Source of the DNA: Bdellovibrio sp. ArHS
GTDB lineage: Bacteria; Bdellovibrionota; Bdellovibrionia; Bdellovibrionales; Bdellovibrionaceae
DNA length: 64,000 nt
Assembly: GCF_000786105.1 (NCBI RefSeq)
Contig: NZ_JTEV01000010.1
Coordinates: forward strand, 1-64,000
Reading direction: 5' to 3'
The notes under the pieces were generated by a model, which was not told the DNA's origin, did no database searches, and was given only the letters and a program-made list of their open reading frames with translations. The translations under genes were made by a program, and so were the position numbers. Shown here piece by piece: positions 23,900 through 31,594 of the stretch (its first letter is position 1; each line of letters starts with the position of its first letter).

Positions 23900-25426
23900 T
23901 TAGTTGGCGTAGTCTTTCGCCACGATTCCGTACTTCTCGATTTTGCGCAGAAGTGTCTTTTTCGGAATATTGGCGTGGAGGGCCGTTTGATTGATCCGTC
24001 CACGGAACGTCTTAAGAGCCTTGATAATAAACTCTTTTTCGAAGGCTTCTTTCTGGGCGTTGAAGTCCAGATTTTCAGTGCCGTTGTAAGGCAGAATTTC
24101 TTCGCTATCTAGATCTTCAGAATCAGCACCCAGATCAGAATCTTCATCGTCACCCAAAGATGCATGGGCTTGAGTAGCCGACGCAATTCCTGCAGAAGCC
24201 ACGCTTTGAGCCGTTTCCATCACTGGCGGAACATCAATCAAGTTAGTGCCCGTCGCAATCAATAAAGATTCGGGTAAAGAAGCAATCGTAATGATGTTCG
24301 ACATTTCCAAAACGAAGGCATGTTCAATCACGTTTTCAAGTTCTCGAATATTGCCCGGCCAAGTGTGCTTTTTCAAAACGGCCATTGCATCCGGAGCGAT
24401 GCCATTGATGCGTTTACCGTGGGCCTGATTGAACTTCTTGATGAAGATGTTCACCATGTGTTCCATGTCGTCTTTTCGTTCTGCCAAAGCGGGCAAGAAG
24501 ATGGGCACGACATTCAAACGATAGAACAGATCTTCACGGAAGGTGCCCGCTTTGATCATATCTTCAAGGGGTCTGTTCGTCGCGGCAATGATTCTGACGT
24601 TTGTGGGGAACTCACGGTTAGAGCCCACGGGAGTGAACAGTTTTTCTTGCAGAACACGCAGGATTTTCACCTGCATCAGTTGTGGCATATCGCCCACTTC
24701 GTCCAGGAACAAAGTGCCGCCTTCTGCGAACTGGAATTTTCCGATTTTACGTTGGTCTGCGCCGGTGAAAGAGCCCTTCTCGTGACCGAAAAGTTCAGAT
24801 TCAAAAAGATTCTCTGGAATGGCCGAACAGTTGATGGCTACGAATTTTTCATCTTTACGAGCTGAATTGTAGTGAATCGCTTTGGCAACAAGTTCTTTAC
24901 CCGTTCCGGAAGCACCACGAATCAAAACGGGCGTATCCACTTTCGCCAGGCGGTGAATAATATTAAACACCTTTTGCATCTGGGACGTGTGACCGATGAT
25001 TTTACGACCGGCTTCGTGCATGACGGGTGCGGAAGCGGCGATATTTGAAATCAAATTGTGGGCATTGACGGCTTTGTCGATCAGCTCAAGCAGTTGCTCA
25101 CTGCCGACTGGTTTAGGAAGATAGTTGTAAGCACCATCTTTGACGGCCTGGATGGCATCATTCAAGGTTGCGTGCGCGGTCATAATAATCGCGATGATAC
25201 CTGGATCGAACTCTTTAATTTGGCGAAGGGCTTCAAGACCGTTCATGCGAGGCATGTCGACATCAAGAATCACAAGATCGTATTTTTTGTCTCCGCCTTT
25301 GATCTTTTCCATGGCATTGACACCATCGAAAGCCTCGTCAACCTCAAATCTTTGAGTGACTGCGAGTGCGGATTTAACTGAGAGTCTTAAGCCCTGATCG
25401 TCGTCTACAACCAAAACCTTAAGCAT
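23900..25426 (-). CDS. NtrC-family sigma-54-dependent response regulator
   Basis: A 508-residue enhancer-binding activator. The receiver domain (1-125) has D8-D9-D10, phospho-acceptor D55 (LVILDVDMPRMNG) and K105 (YLPKPV). The AAA+ domain (about 145-390) has Walker A GASGTGKE, the sigma-54 contact loop GSFTGA (the usual GAFTGA with Ser, a tolerated variant), Walker B GTLFLDEVGDMP and the R-finger region. An acidic linker (about 425-455, DDEDSDLGADSEDLDSEE) leads to a Fis-type HTH at the C-terminus (FRGRINQTALHANIPKKTLL). It overlaps its kinase by 8 bp, is the last gene before a strong terminator, and requires RpoN for output. Confidence 0.93.
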   Translation of the reverse strand: MLKVLVVDDDQGLRLSVKSALAVTQRFEVDEAFDGVNAMEKIKGGDKKYDLVILDVDMPRMNGLEALRQIKEFDPGIIAIIMTAHATLNDAIQAVKDGAYNYLPKPVGSEQLLELIDKAVNAHNLISNIAASAPVMHEAGRKIIGHTSQMQKVFNIIHRLAKVDTPVLIRGASGTGKELVAKAIHYNSARKDEKFVAINCSAIPENLFESELFGHEKGSFTGADQRKIGKFQFAEGGTLFLDEVGDMPQLMQVKILRVLQEKLFTPVGSNREFPTNVRIIAATNRPLEDMIKAGTFREDLFYRLNVVPIFLPALAERKDDMEHMVNIFIKKFNQAHGKRINGIAPDAMAVLKKHTWPGNIRELENVIEHAFVLEMSNIITIASLPESLLIATGTNLIDVPPVMETAQSVASAGIASATQAHASLGDDEDSDLGADSEDLDSEEILPYNGTENLDFNAQKEAFEKEFIIKALKTFRGRINQTALHANIPKKTLLRKIEKYGIVAKDYAN

Positions 25427-27299
25427 GTGTACCCCCTTGCTCGATAGGTAGTTCTACCGTAAATGTGGAACCATTACCATGGGAAGATTCTACAAAAAGA
25501 CGTCCATGATGGAGTTCTGTAAAGTATTTAGCCAGATAAAGCCCCAATCCTGACCCCTTGATCGGCGAGCTTTTGGCGTTCTTGGATCTGAAAAACTTCA
25601 TGAAAATATTTGGCAGCTCATCGGCGGGTATGCCAGGGCCTTGATCGGCGACCTGGACAACGACTTTGGTGGCAGACTCTTCGCTGGAAACCATGATTTT
25701 GGTGTCTTCCGGGCTGTATTTAATGGCGTTTTCGACCAGGTTCGAGAACACTTGTTTCATCAGATCGGCATCGACCGGAATGGGAAACATGGGTTCTAGT
25801 TCGGAAACAATTTGGATGCGTTTCAGTTTCGCAAGAAACTCGTGCTTGCGAATGACTTCTTGAAGCAGGTTGTTGATATCCTTGCTTTGTAAATTAAGCT
25901 GTACGCCCTGGCTTTCGATTTTTCCGTAATTCAGAATCGCATTGATAAACTTCAAAAGATCGTCGGAAGAGTGTCGGATGGTGTCGACAGCTTCACGCTG
26001 TTGCGGACTCAGCGTCACCGGGTCCGCCAAAATCATGTCCGTCATTCCCTGAATGCGCGCAATCGGCGTTTTTAGGTCGTGAGACATCATCGAAATGAAA
26101 TTCGTTTTAAGTTCTTCAACCTGACTTAAAAGTCTGTTCTTCTGGTAATATTCCCAGCTACGTCGATTTTCGACGATCAGGCGATACGGAATGAAGAAGT
26201 AGTAGCAAAGGAAGATTGTTAAAAGCGGTGCCGCCATGGGCAACCACAGGCCACCCACCCAGAACGCTAGTGAGCTTATACCCACAAAACCGATAAGAGT
26301 GCCGCCCAAGACCATAAGACCCTGAGCGGGCTTCATGGTCAGAACAACGTGAGTCGTTAACAAAGAAGCTATCAGGATTAAAAACCAGTTTACGTATTTG
26401 CTAGCTCGTATCGGTGCCGAGTCGGTGATCAGAGTATCAATGGCGTTGGCCTGCAATTCAATCCGGGTCATGGCCATGGCATCCCGGTTGTAGGGGCTTT
26501 GAATATATTCCGCCTCATTTAAGCCAAGATCCGTACCAATCAGGACAATTTTATCTTTGAATCTTTCGGGATTCACATCTCCTTGCAGTAAGGATTCAAA
26601 AGAGGTTGAGGGAAATGATTTAGCAGGATGAAAATTAATATAAGCTTGATCGGTTCCGTAAAAATCAAAAACCCCACGGATGCTTTTTACGTTTTGAATT
26701 CCCGAGTTGAAAAGACCCGCCAAGTGTGTGGAAAGCAACGGGCGATCTTGGTAGGTTAAAATCATTCGTCGGGTGACGCCGTCTTTCGCAAAATTGACGA
26801 GATCTGTTGTCTTTGGCGACGGCGAAAGAGAGATCTGCTCAAAAGGTTGTTGTAGAACCAACTGGTTTTCTTCCCCTTTCAAAGGGGTCGAACGTCCCGC
26901 CACAAAGACATTTTTGTCAGAAACGATGTTCGATTCCCAAATGTCCTTTTCACTCGTCGCTCCAGGAGTCTCGTTGAGATCGAAGTCATAAACGACGGCT
27001 TTGGGGCTTTGGGCCTTTAGCAAACGTAAAAGTTTCGTTTGTTCGGTCGCGGACGGAAAGCCTTTATAGGTTTGAATAGTTTTTGGCGTGATATAGACGA
27101 GTTCGATATTTCCCGATGTCGAGTTGAAAAGCTTTGTGCGATTTCTAAGGTCATAAAGATAGGACTCGATGTATTCCAGGTTCGTTTGCGCTAAAAGAAT
27201 AGAAATCCCCACCGCGAATAAGACCCGCAGCGCAAGTGCTTGATAGTTGCCCTTTTTAGAGGGAACTGATTTCTCTTCGGGGGAGGGAGGAAGAGGCAT
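25419..27299 (-). CDS. CHASE2-domain sensor histidine kinase
   Basis: A 626-residue membrane kinase. TM1 lies at about 22-38. A CHASE2 extracytoplasmic sensor spans about 40-300, ending in FKDKIVLIGTDLGL, SPYNRDAM and RIELQANAIDTLI. Three adjacent membrane helices (about 304-372) follow, the standard CHASE2 layout. HisKA has H407 in SMMSHDLKTPIARI, and the ATPase domain has NLVENAIKYSP, DQGPGIP and GSGLGLYLAKYF. AAGGACTT precedes the ATG. The gene starts 28 bp after the 37-residue peptide gene and overlaps the NtrC-type regulator, so kinase and regulator form one pathway. CHASE2 ligands are generally unknown. Confidence 0.9.
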   Translation of the reverse strand: MPLPPSPEEKSVPSKKGNYQALALRVLFAVGISILLAQTNLEYIESYLYDLRNRTKLFNSTSGNIELVYITPKTIQTYKGFPSATEQTKLLRLLKAQSPKAVVYDFDLNETPGATSEKDIWESNIVSDKNVFVAGRSTPLKGEENQLVLQQPFEQISLSPSPKTTDLVNFAKDGVTRRMILTYQDRPLLSTHLAGLFNSGIQNVKSIRGVFDFYGTDQAYINFHPAKSFPSTSFESLLQGDVNPERFKDKIVLIGTDLGLNEAEYIQSPYNRDAMAMTRIELQANAIDTLITDSAPIRASKYVNWFLILIASLLTTHVVLTMKPAQGLMVLGGTLIGFVGISSLAFWVGGLWLPMAAPLLTIFLCYYFFIPYRLIVENRRSWEYYQKNRLLSQVEELKTNFISMMSHDLKTPIARIQGMTDMILADPVTLSPQQREAVDTIRHSSDDLLKFINAILNYGKIESQGVQLNLQSKDINNLLQEVIRKHEFLAKLKRIQIVSELEPMFPIPVDADLMKQVFSNLVENAIKYSPEDTKIMVSSEESATKVVVQVADQGPGIPADELPNIFMKFFRSKNAKSSPIKGSGLGLYLAKYFTELHHGRLFVESSHGNGSTFTVELPIEQGGTHA

Positions 27300-27327
27300 A
27301 AGTCCTTAATGTCTTTTTTAAAAAAGT

Positions 27328-27441
27328 TTAGCGAACAGGGATGCAGCCTTCACCAGTTCCAGAACCGCCACCTTTAATGGCAGGATTTGGCAGAACAGGC
27401 TTTAGAGGCTTTACTTTTTTAATATGTGTTTTCTTTGTCAT
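27328..27441 (-). CDS. 37-residue candidate RiPP precursor peptide
   Basis: ATG at 27441, TAA at 27328-27330. The Shine-Dalgarno AGAGGA overlaps the stop codon of the upstream radical SAM gene, and only 9 bases separate that stop from this ATG, so translation is probably coupled. The N-terminal part is basic (seven lysines up to residue 23), with prolines at 12, 15, 18 and 20. The C-terminal part reads GGGSGTGEGCIPVR (24-37), with one cysteine at 33. A glycine/serine-rich core with a single Cys next to a SPASM radical SAM enzyme is a common arrangement for ribosomally made, modified peptides. The modification is unknown. No protease or exporter is seen beside it. Confidence 0.72.
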   Translation of the reverse strand: MTKKTHIKKVKPLKPVLPNPAIKGGGSGTGEGCIPVR

Positions 27442-27450
27442 AAGTTCCTC

Positions 27451-28737
27451 TTAGCAGGATTCCCTGCTGATTTTATAATATAATAATGCAGTACTAATCA
27501 AGCTGCGGGTGCGATAGCAAAACTGACCGTCTTTTTGATGTTTATTGCCCGTACTTTGTTTATGTATAAACATGCAGCCGCCGCCGCAAAGATAACGCGC
27601 CCAGCAGCTTTGACAGCTATTCTTTTCGATTAACGGGCTCTGATATTGTTCTAGTTTCTCAAGGTCTAAATGCGATCCTTGACCGACCTGTTCGGCCTTG
27701 TTGCCCACTTCCCAAGGACAGGTGAACAGATTGTTTTTCGCATCTACCATAAGGAAAGACTTTCCCGCGCCACAATAGTTTTCCGTTTGTTGTTGATTAT
27801 CCAATGCGGAAAAGTACTGGTCGAAGGCGCCTATTTTTCTGAGCTCCGTTTCGCCACCAAGAGTAAAAGCCTTCTTGGCAATGTGATTCATTTGCTGAAC
27901 GAATTCCTTGTTGCTGGCTTCGTCATTGTCTGCCACTGAATATGTGAATTCATATTTATCCACGTCAAATTCACGGTAGAAGTCGTAAGCCGAAACAAGA
28001 TTCATGTTATCACTGTTAAACACGCCGTGCAGAGTGAGGCGTCCTAAAGACTCTCGGGCCGTACTAAGAAGTTTAAGGCCTTCGATAACGAGTTCGGTGC
28101 TACCTGTCCCGTTTTTGGTTGGACGAGCTTTATCATTTATGCTTGCCGGCCCATCAAGGCTGATAGTGATGTTGGCTTTGATATTTTTTAGAACACTTAA
28201 TGTTTTCTCATTCATTAAAGTGCCGTTAGTGACAATTGAAAACTGCGGACGAATATTTCGACCTGCAGCCATCAGTCTTACGTAGTTTGCAATTTCTTGA
28301 ATTCCTTCTGGATAAAGCAAGGGCTCACCGCCCAAGAAGGTAATCCTGAAATTGCTATTTGCAGGAAGTCTTTCCAAAAAGAACTGCAACTGGGGCAGGG
28401 TTTTTTCGACATTTATTTTGGTTTGGGCTTCGCCGTAAGTTCCGTCGCCACCGGCTGCACAATAGGTGCATTTGAGATTGCAGATTTGAGTGACGTTAAT
28501 AGTGAGGCTGCGGATGCCGGGCTCTAGTTTACCTGATTTGACGTCGGGATTGGCGTCACTTTCCCAGATCGCCAGTTCATGGCCCGCCTCAGTCGATTTC
28601 GCGGCGTCTTCCATTGAGGCCCAAGTGTCTTCTGAAATTTCAGCGACTTCCAGATTGCGAGCATGGAACGCCAAGGGAGCGTTTTGTCCCCATTTAAATG
28701 CTACAATGTCTTTGTATCGTCGTTGTTCCATGCGCAT
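27451..28737 (-). CDS. Radical SAM/SPASM peptide-modifying enzyme
   Basis: A 428-residue protein. After an N-terminal region of about 75 residues, the radical SAM cluster motif is CNLKCTYC (C86, C90, C93). LGGEPLLYPEG and IVTNGT are SAM-binding elements. The C-terminal SPASM region has C322 and C340, then C375, C378, C384, C388 (CQSCWARYLCGGGC) and C407, which fits two auxiliary 4Fe-4S clusters as in peptide maturases. A last Cys is the final residue. The immediately following small gene is the likely substrate. The start at 28737 has weak Shine-Dalgarno support; an ATG at 28731 is an alternative. Confidence 0.88.
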   Translation of the reverse strand: MRMEQRRYKDIVAFKWGQNAPLAFHARNLEVAEISEDTWASMEDAAKSTEAGHELAIWESDANPDVKSGKLEPGIRSLTINVTQICNLKCTYCAAGGDGTYGEAQTKINVEKTLPQLQFFLERLPANSNFRITFLGGEPLLYPEGIQEIANYVRLMAAGRNIRPQFSIVTNGTLMNEKTLSVLKNIKANITISLDGPASINDKARPTKNGTGSTELVIEGLKLLSTARESLGRLTLHGVFNSDNMNLVSAYDFYREFDVDKYEFTYSVADNDEASNKEFVQQMNHIAKKAFTLGGETELRKIGAFDQYFSALDNQQQTENYCGAGKSFLMVDAKNNLFTCPWEVGNKAEQVGQGSHLDLEKLEQYQSPLIEKNSCQSCWARYLCGGGCMFIHKQSTGNKHQKDGQFCYRTRSLISTALLYYKISRESC

Positions 28738-28965
28738 TAAGGTAATGCAATAACTGTTCCAAAATGAGACGCCTGGGTAATTTTAATTAACTCAATAATT
28801 TCATGATCTTATGGGAATTAATATGGTGTGTTTTTGGCTCTATCGCCAGGGGCGTGGGAGCAAAAGGTAACTAATACAAGGTAGGACAATGTATAGACAC
28901 AGTGAGGACAAATCAGCTTCTTGTTTTGCAAGGCGGGGGCTTGAAGTGAAAGCCCCTGTTGCCGG
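28738..28965. other. 228-bp intergenic region upstream of the radical SAM operon
   Basis: No gene is visible on either strand. It must hold the promoter of the radical SAM gene and the 3' end of the J-domain gene transcript. A GGGGCTT/AAGCCCC hairpin lies at 28936-28956, without a clear U-tract. The part nearest the radical SAM gene is AT-rich (AATTTTAATTAACTCAATAATTT). Confidence 0.6.
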
Positions 28966-29856
28966 TTACATCATCGTATCGATCACACTTTTATAGAATC
29001 CGCGCCCACAGCGGGAGACATTCTCATAAAGATCAGTCGCTTTTTTTGCCTGTCTGGCTCCGGGAGAATACGAAGACCCAGCTTGAGTACGAGGCATATC
29101 AGGCTCGGGAGCTGAAGTGGTGGAGGTTCTTGGCGATTCCGTCGGCCCGGCAGCAGAGGATCGTTGCGACGTTTCCCGGTAAGACGACTCTGAGTTTGGG
29201 GAAGTCTGTGAACGATTCTGTCCAGAAGAGGAACTTCTACCTTTGGGTTCTTCGGCATCGCTAAATTCTTGGGGATTCCAGGCCTTCTCCTGACCTCTTT
29301 CCCAAGTGCCCCAGCCTTCTGATTTTTTGTGGGGGTTCACGGAGGGCTCTTCAAATTCAGGAGGCGTCCATTTGCTACTCGTTCCTGAAGTTCCTTTGGA
29401 ACTGGTGTCAAAGTCCTCAAAGTTATAGGGGCGTTCGGAAGACTGCCGCGAAGACGATGAAGATGAAGATGAAGATGAATAAGAGTAAGAAGTCCCTTTG
29501 CCCGCAGAGGATGACGAACTTTGTGAGCGCGTGTTTTGGCTTGGCTTATTGCGAAGGGTTGAATCGTAATTTCGTTTTGCGACGGGGTCAGTTAAAACTT
29601 CTCGACTGCGATTCAGTTTCTGCATCACATCTGTCGAAATTCTTGATCTTGTCGGATCTGTTGCATGCAAGTCTGGGTGAAAAATGCGCGCCATTCGTCG
29701 ATAGGCTTTGCGTATTTCGTCATCAGTTGCCTGGGGGCTGACCTCTAACAAATCATAGAAAGTTTTCGAGTTGCGAAGTCTGTCGATCTGCGCAGAAAAC
29801 TCATCGCCATAGGATAACGAGGACCATATAAGAACGAAGAAAAAAATTATTTTCAT
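28966..29856 (-). CDS. Exported J-domain protein with Ser-rich linker
   Basis: A 296-residue protein whose first 17 residues (MKIIFFFVLIWSSLSYG) look like a signal peptide. Residues about 32-98 are a J-domain with the HPD tripeptide at 60-62 (TFYDLLEVS, RKAYRRMARIFHPDLHATD, LNRSREVLTDPVAKRNYD). Residues about 100-265 are serine/threonine-rich and low-complexity (SYSSSSSSSSSSRQSS), followed by a short C-terminal segment (CGRGFYKSVIDTMM). The ATG at 29856 overlaps the stop of the upstream gene (ATGA) and follows TGGAG. J-domains normally recruit cytosolic Hsp70, so export or membrane tethering is unusual. Its partner is unknown. Confidence 0.82.
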   Translation of the reverse strand: MKIIFFFVLIWSSLSYGDEFSAQIDRLRNSKTFYDLLEVSPQATDDEIRKAYRRMARIFHPDLHATDPTRSRISTDVMQKLNRSREVLTDPVAKRNYDSTLRNKPSQNTRSQSSSSSAGKGTSYSYSSSSSSSSSSRQSSERPYNFEDFDTSSKGTSGTSSKWTPPEFEEPSVNPHKKSEGWGTWERGQEKAWNPQEFSDAEEPKGRSSSSGQNRSQTSPNSESSYRETSQRSSAAGPTESPRTSTTSAPEPDMPRTQAGSSYSPGARQAKKATDLYENVSRCGRGFYKSVIDTMM

Positions 29857-31385
29857 CGACAAACTCCAGGTTTCGTAGATTCGCGAATGGCTTTCGCCAG
29901 GCTGTCAGGTTTTTCTTTGGCCAGTTTTAAAATTTCCTGCTGTTGGTGAGCCGGGAGCTGAGACAGCACCCCTAAAAATTCGCCCATTTCTTCGTTGCTG
30001 ACCTTTTTTTGCGCCTTCTCGAAGACTTCTAAAGCAACCTTATCATTGGCCACTTCTTTCAAAGTGCCGGACAGGGCTTTCGTGGCTGCAACTTCACTCA
30101 TCTGTGCCGCCCGTGAAGCTTTTGCGGCATTTTTCATGACTTTAAATCCGGCTCCGAATGGAATCATTGAAGCCGCGGATAGGCTTGCAGAGATGAGTTC
30201 CTCATTAGCTTCAGACTCTAAATTTTGCATTTGCGAAAAACGATCACGAGATCCGGTTTCAGCGAAAGCGGATGCCCGGGCGGTTTGCGCTTCAATGAAT
30301 AGTTGGTGCGCTCGACTGGAAGAGTAGACCGTTTCCGCAGCCCCTAAGGCTGTTCCCGCGATCGCAGATCCTGCGGCCACAGTGGCTAAAGTCCCCGCCG
30401 CTGCGGTCCCCGACAGCACGAGGGCTCCGGCTCCGGCACCAATGCCTGTCGCCAGAAGAACGCCGCCGACAACAAGACCTCCCCAGAAGACGACTTTTTC
30501 CAACTTTTCATTACGCTGGGCGCGTTTGTCGTAATCTTGGAGGGTTTTGCAAATCAAGTCGAAAGAGTCTGGATTTTCCATTAGAAATCGCGCCGCTGCC
30601 GCTGGATTCGAAACGATCAAATTTTGCAAATTTTCATCAACATCGTTTTCGCCAGAGATATCGTTAAGATAGTTTTGATGAGTTTGCAGCTCCCCCTGAA
30701 CTTCCTTCAGGGCTTCTTTAACATCTTTGGCTCTAATGAACTTCTTGTCGCTTCGCTTGGTGATAGCTTTTGTATAGAAGAGAAGATCGACGCCCTCGGA
30801 AGGCGGATTGATATCTAAGTCTTTTTCCCGAACCGTGAGATCTACGGCAATATCCACGGCACTTTTTTTCTTCGCGATATCTTCCCAATATGTTTTCGTA
30901 GTATTTAATTGCGCCTGAGCATAGGAAAGAATCTTTTCTTTGGCTTTCTGCTTTCGATCTTCTTCGACGTGGCGAGCGACCTTCCCAAGATCCTGAGCGG
31001 AAGAACGAGGTGTATTTTCGGTCACGCAATTATTGCTATCCAAGGCATGAGCAGCCAAAGAGGCATCTAGATTATTTAGCGCAGCCATCGCCTTTGCATG
31101 GCCGACGGGGCACTGATTGAGCCTTTCCTTAAGCTTGAGAACCCCCATAAGGTTTTCGCTTTGCCGTAAGAGTTTTTTGCCTTCTGAACTGTCAAATTCA
31201 GGATATTGTGCGGGGCTGTTTAAAATACTTTGGTAAGTTCCGTGAAATGCACGAGTCACTTCAGTGCTATTGATATTTGCGGCTGTCCAGGCCAACTTTT
31301 TCGCGTAGCTCTCTAGGGATTCACCTCGGCCTTGAATCGAAAGAAGCAGTAGTGCGGTCACCGTAATGTAGGAAAGTGCTGACAT
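29853..31385 (-). CDS. Exported helical protein with glycine/alanine-rich hydrophobic hairpin
   Basis: A 510-residue protein with an N-terminal signal sequence (about 1-21). It is largely charged and helical (VEEDRKQKAKEKILSYAQ, EALKEVQGELQTH). Residues about 295-355 are a long Gly/Ala-rich hydrophobic stretch (VVFWGGLVVGGVLLATGIGA, then GALVLSGTAAAGTLATVAAG), resembling a membrane-inserting hairpin. No family is recognised. It is co-translated with the J-domain protein (4-bp overlap), so the two probably act together at the envelope. The ATG at 31385 has AGAAGGA upstream, inside a possible hairpin. Confidence 0.72.
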   Translation of the reverse strand: MSALSYITVTALLLLSIQGRGESLESYAKKLAWTAANINSTEVTRAFHGTYQSILNSPAQYPEFDSSEGKKLLRQSENLMGVLKLKERLNQCPVGHAKAMAALNNLDASLAAHALDSNNCVTENTPRSSAQDLGKVARHVEEDRKQKAKEKILSYAQAQLNTTKTYWEDIAKKKSAVDIAVDLTVREKDLDINPPSEGVDLLFYTKAITKRSDKKFIRAKDVKEALKEVQGELQTHQNYLNDISGENDVDENLQNLIVSNPAAAARFLMENPDSFDLICKTLQDYDKRAQRNEKLEKVVFWGGLVVGGVLLATGIGAGAGALVLSGTAAAGTLATVAAGSAIAGTALGAAETVYSSSRAHQLFIEAQTARASAFAETGSRDRFSQMQNLESEANEELISASLSAASMIPFGAGFKVMKNAAKASRAAQMSEVAATKALSGTLKEVANDKVALEVFEKAQKKVSNEEMGEFLGVLSQLPAHQQQEILKLAKEKPDSLAKAIRESTKPGVCR

Positions 31386-31387
31386 GA

Positions 31388-31410
31388 GATATCCTTCTAA
31401 ATGGGATATC
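31388..31410 (-). promoter_or_regulatory. Hairpin overlapping the Shine-Dalgarno of the 510-residue gene
   Basis: GATATCC (31388-31394) and GGATATC (31404-31410) are perfectly complementary with a 9-base spacer. In the minus-strand mRNA the Shine-Dalgarno AGAAGGA falls in the loop and 3' arm, three bases before the ATG. The fold could limit ribosome access; this is inferred from sequence only. Confidence 0.4.
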
Positions 31411-31545
31411 GGAACGAAATCAAAATATATTTAGTGCGCCTGGAGGGGCTGGCTTCTGAATCTTCCCATAATGAGGCGATTTTAAGGACGGGGTCGGTGA
31501 TCCAGTCTAAGAATTTCCGTGGTCGCTGATGATGTGGATGACATA

Positions 31546-31573
31546 AAAAAACCCGCGTTAAAGCGGGTTTTTT
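31546..31573 (-). terminator. Terminator of the 652-residue gene
   Basis: Perfect 11-bp stem AAAAAACCCGC (31546-31556) / GCGGGTTTTTT (31563-31573) with a 6-base loop. It is U-rich in both directions; in place it ends the minus-strand gene whose stop is at 31595. Confidence 0.92.
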
Positions 31574-31594
31574 ATTCTTGATGGGCTGTTCTTC

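Noticed and set aside
28936-28956. GGGGCTT/AAGCCCC hairpin as terminator of the J-domain gene
   Set aside because: Neither strand shows a T-run after the stem, so I do not call it a terminator.
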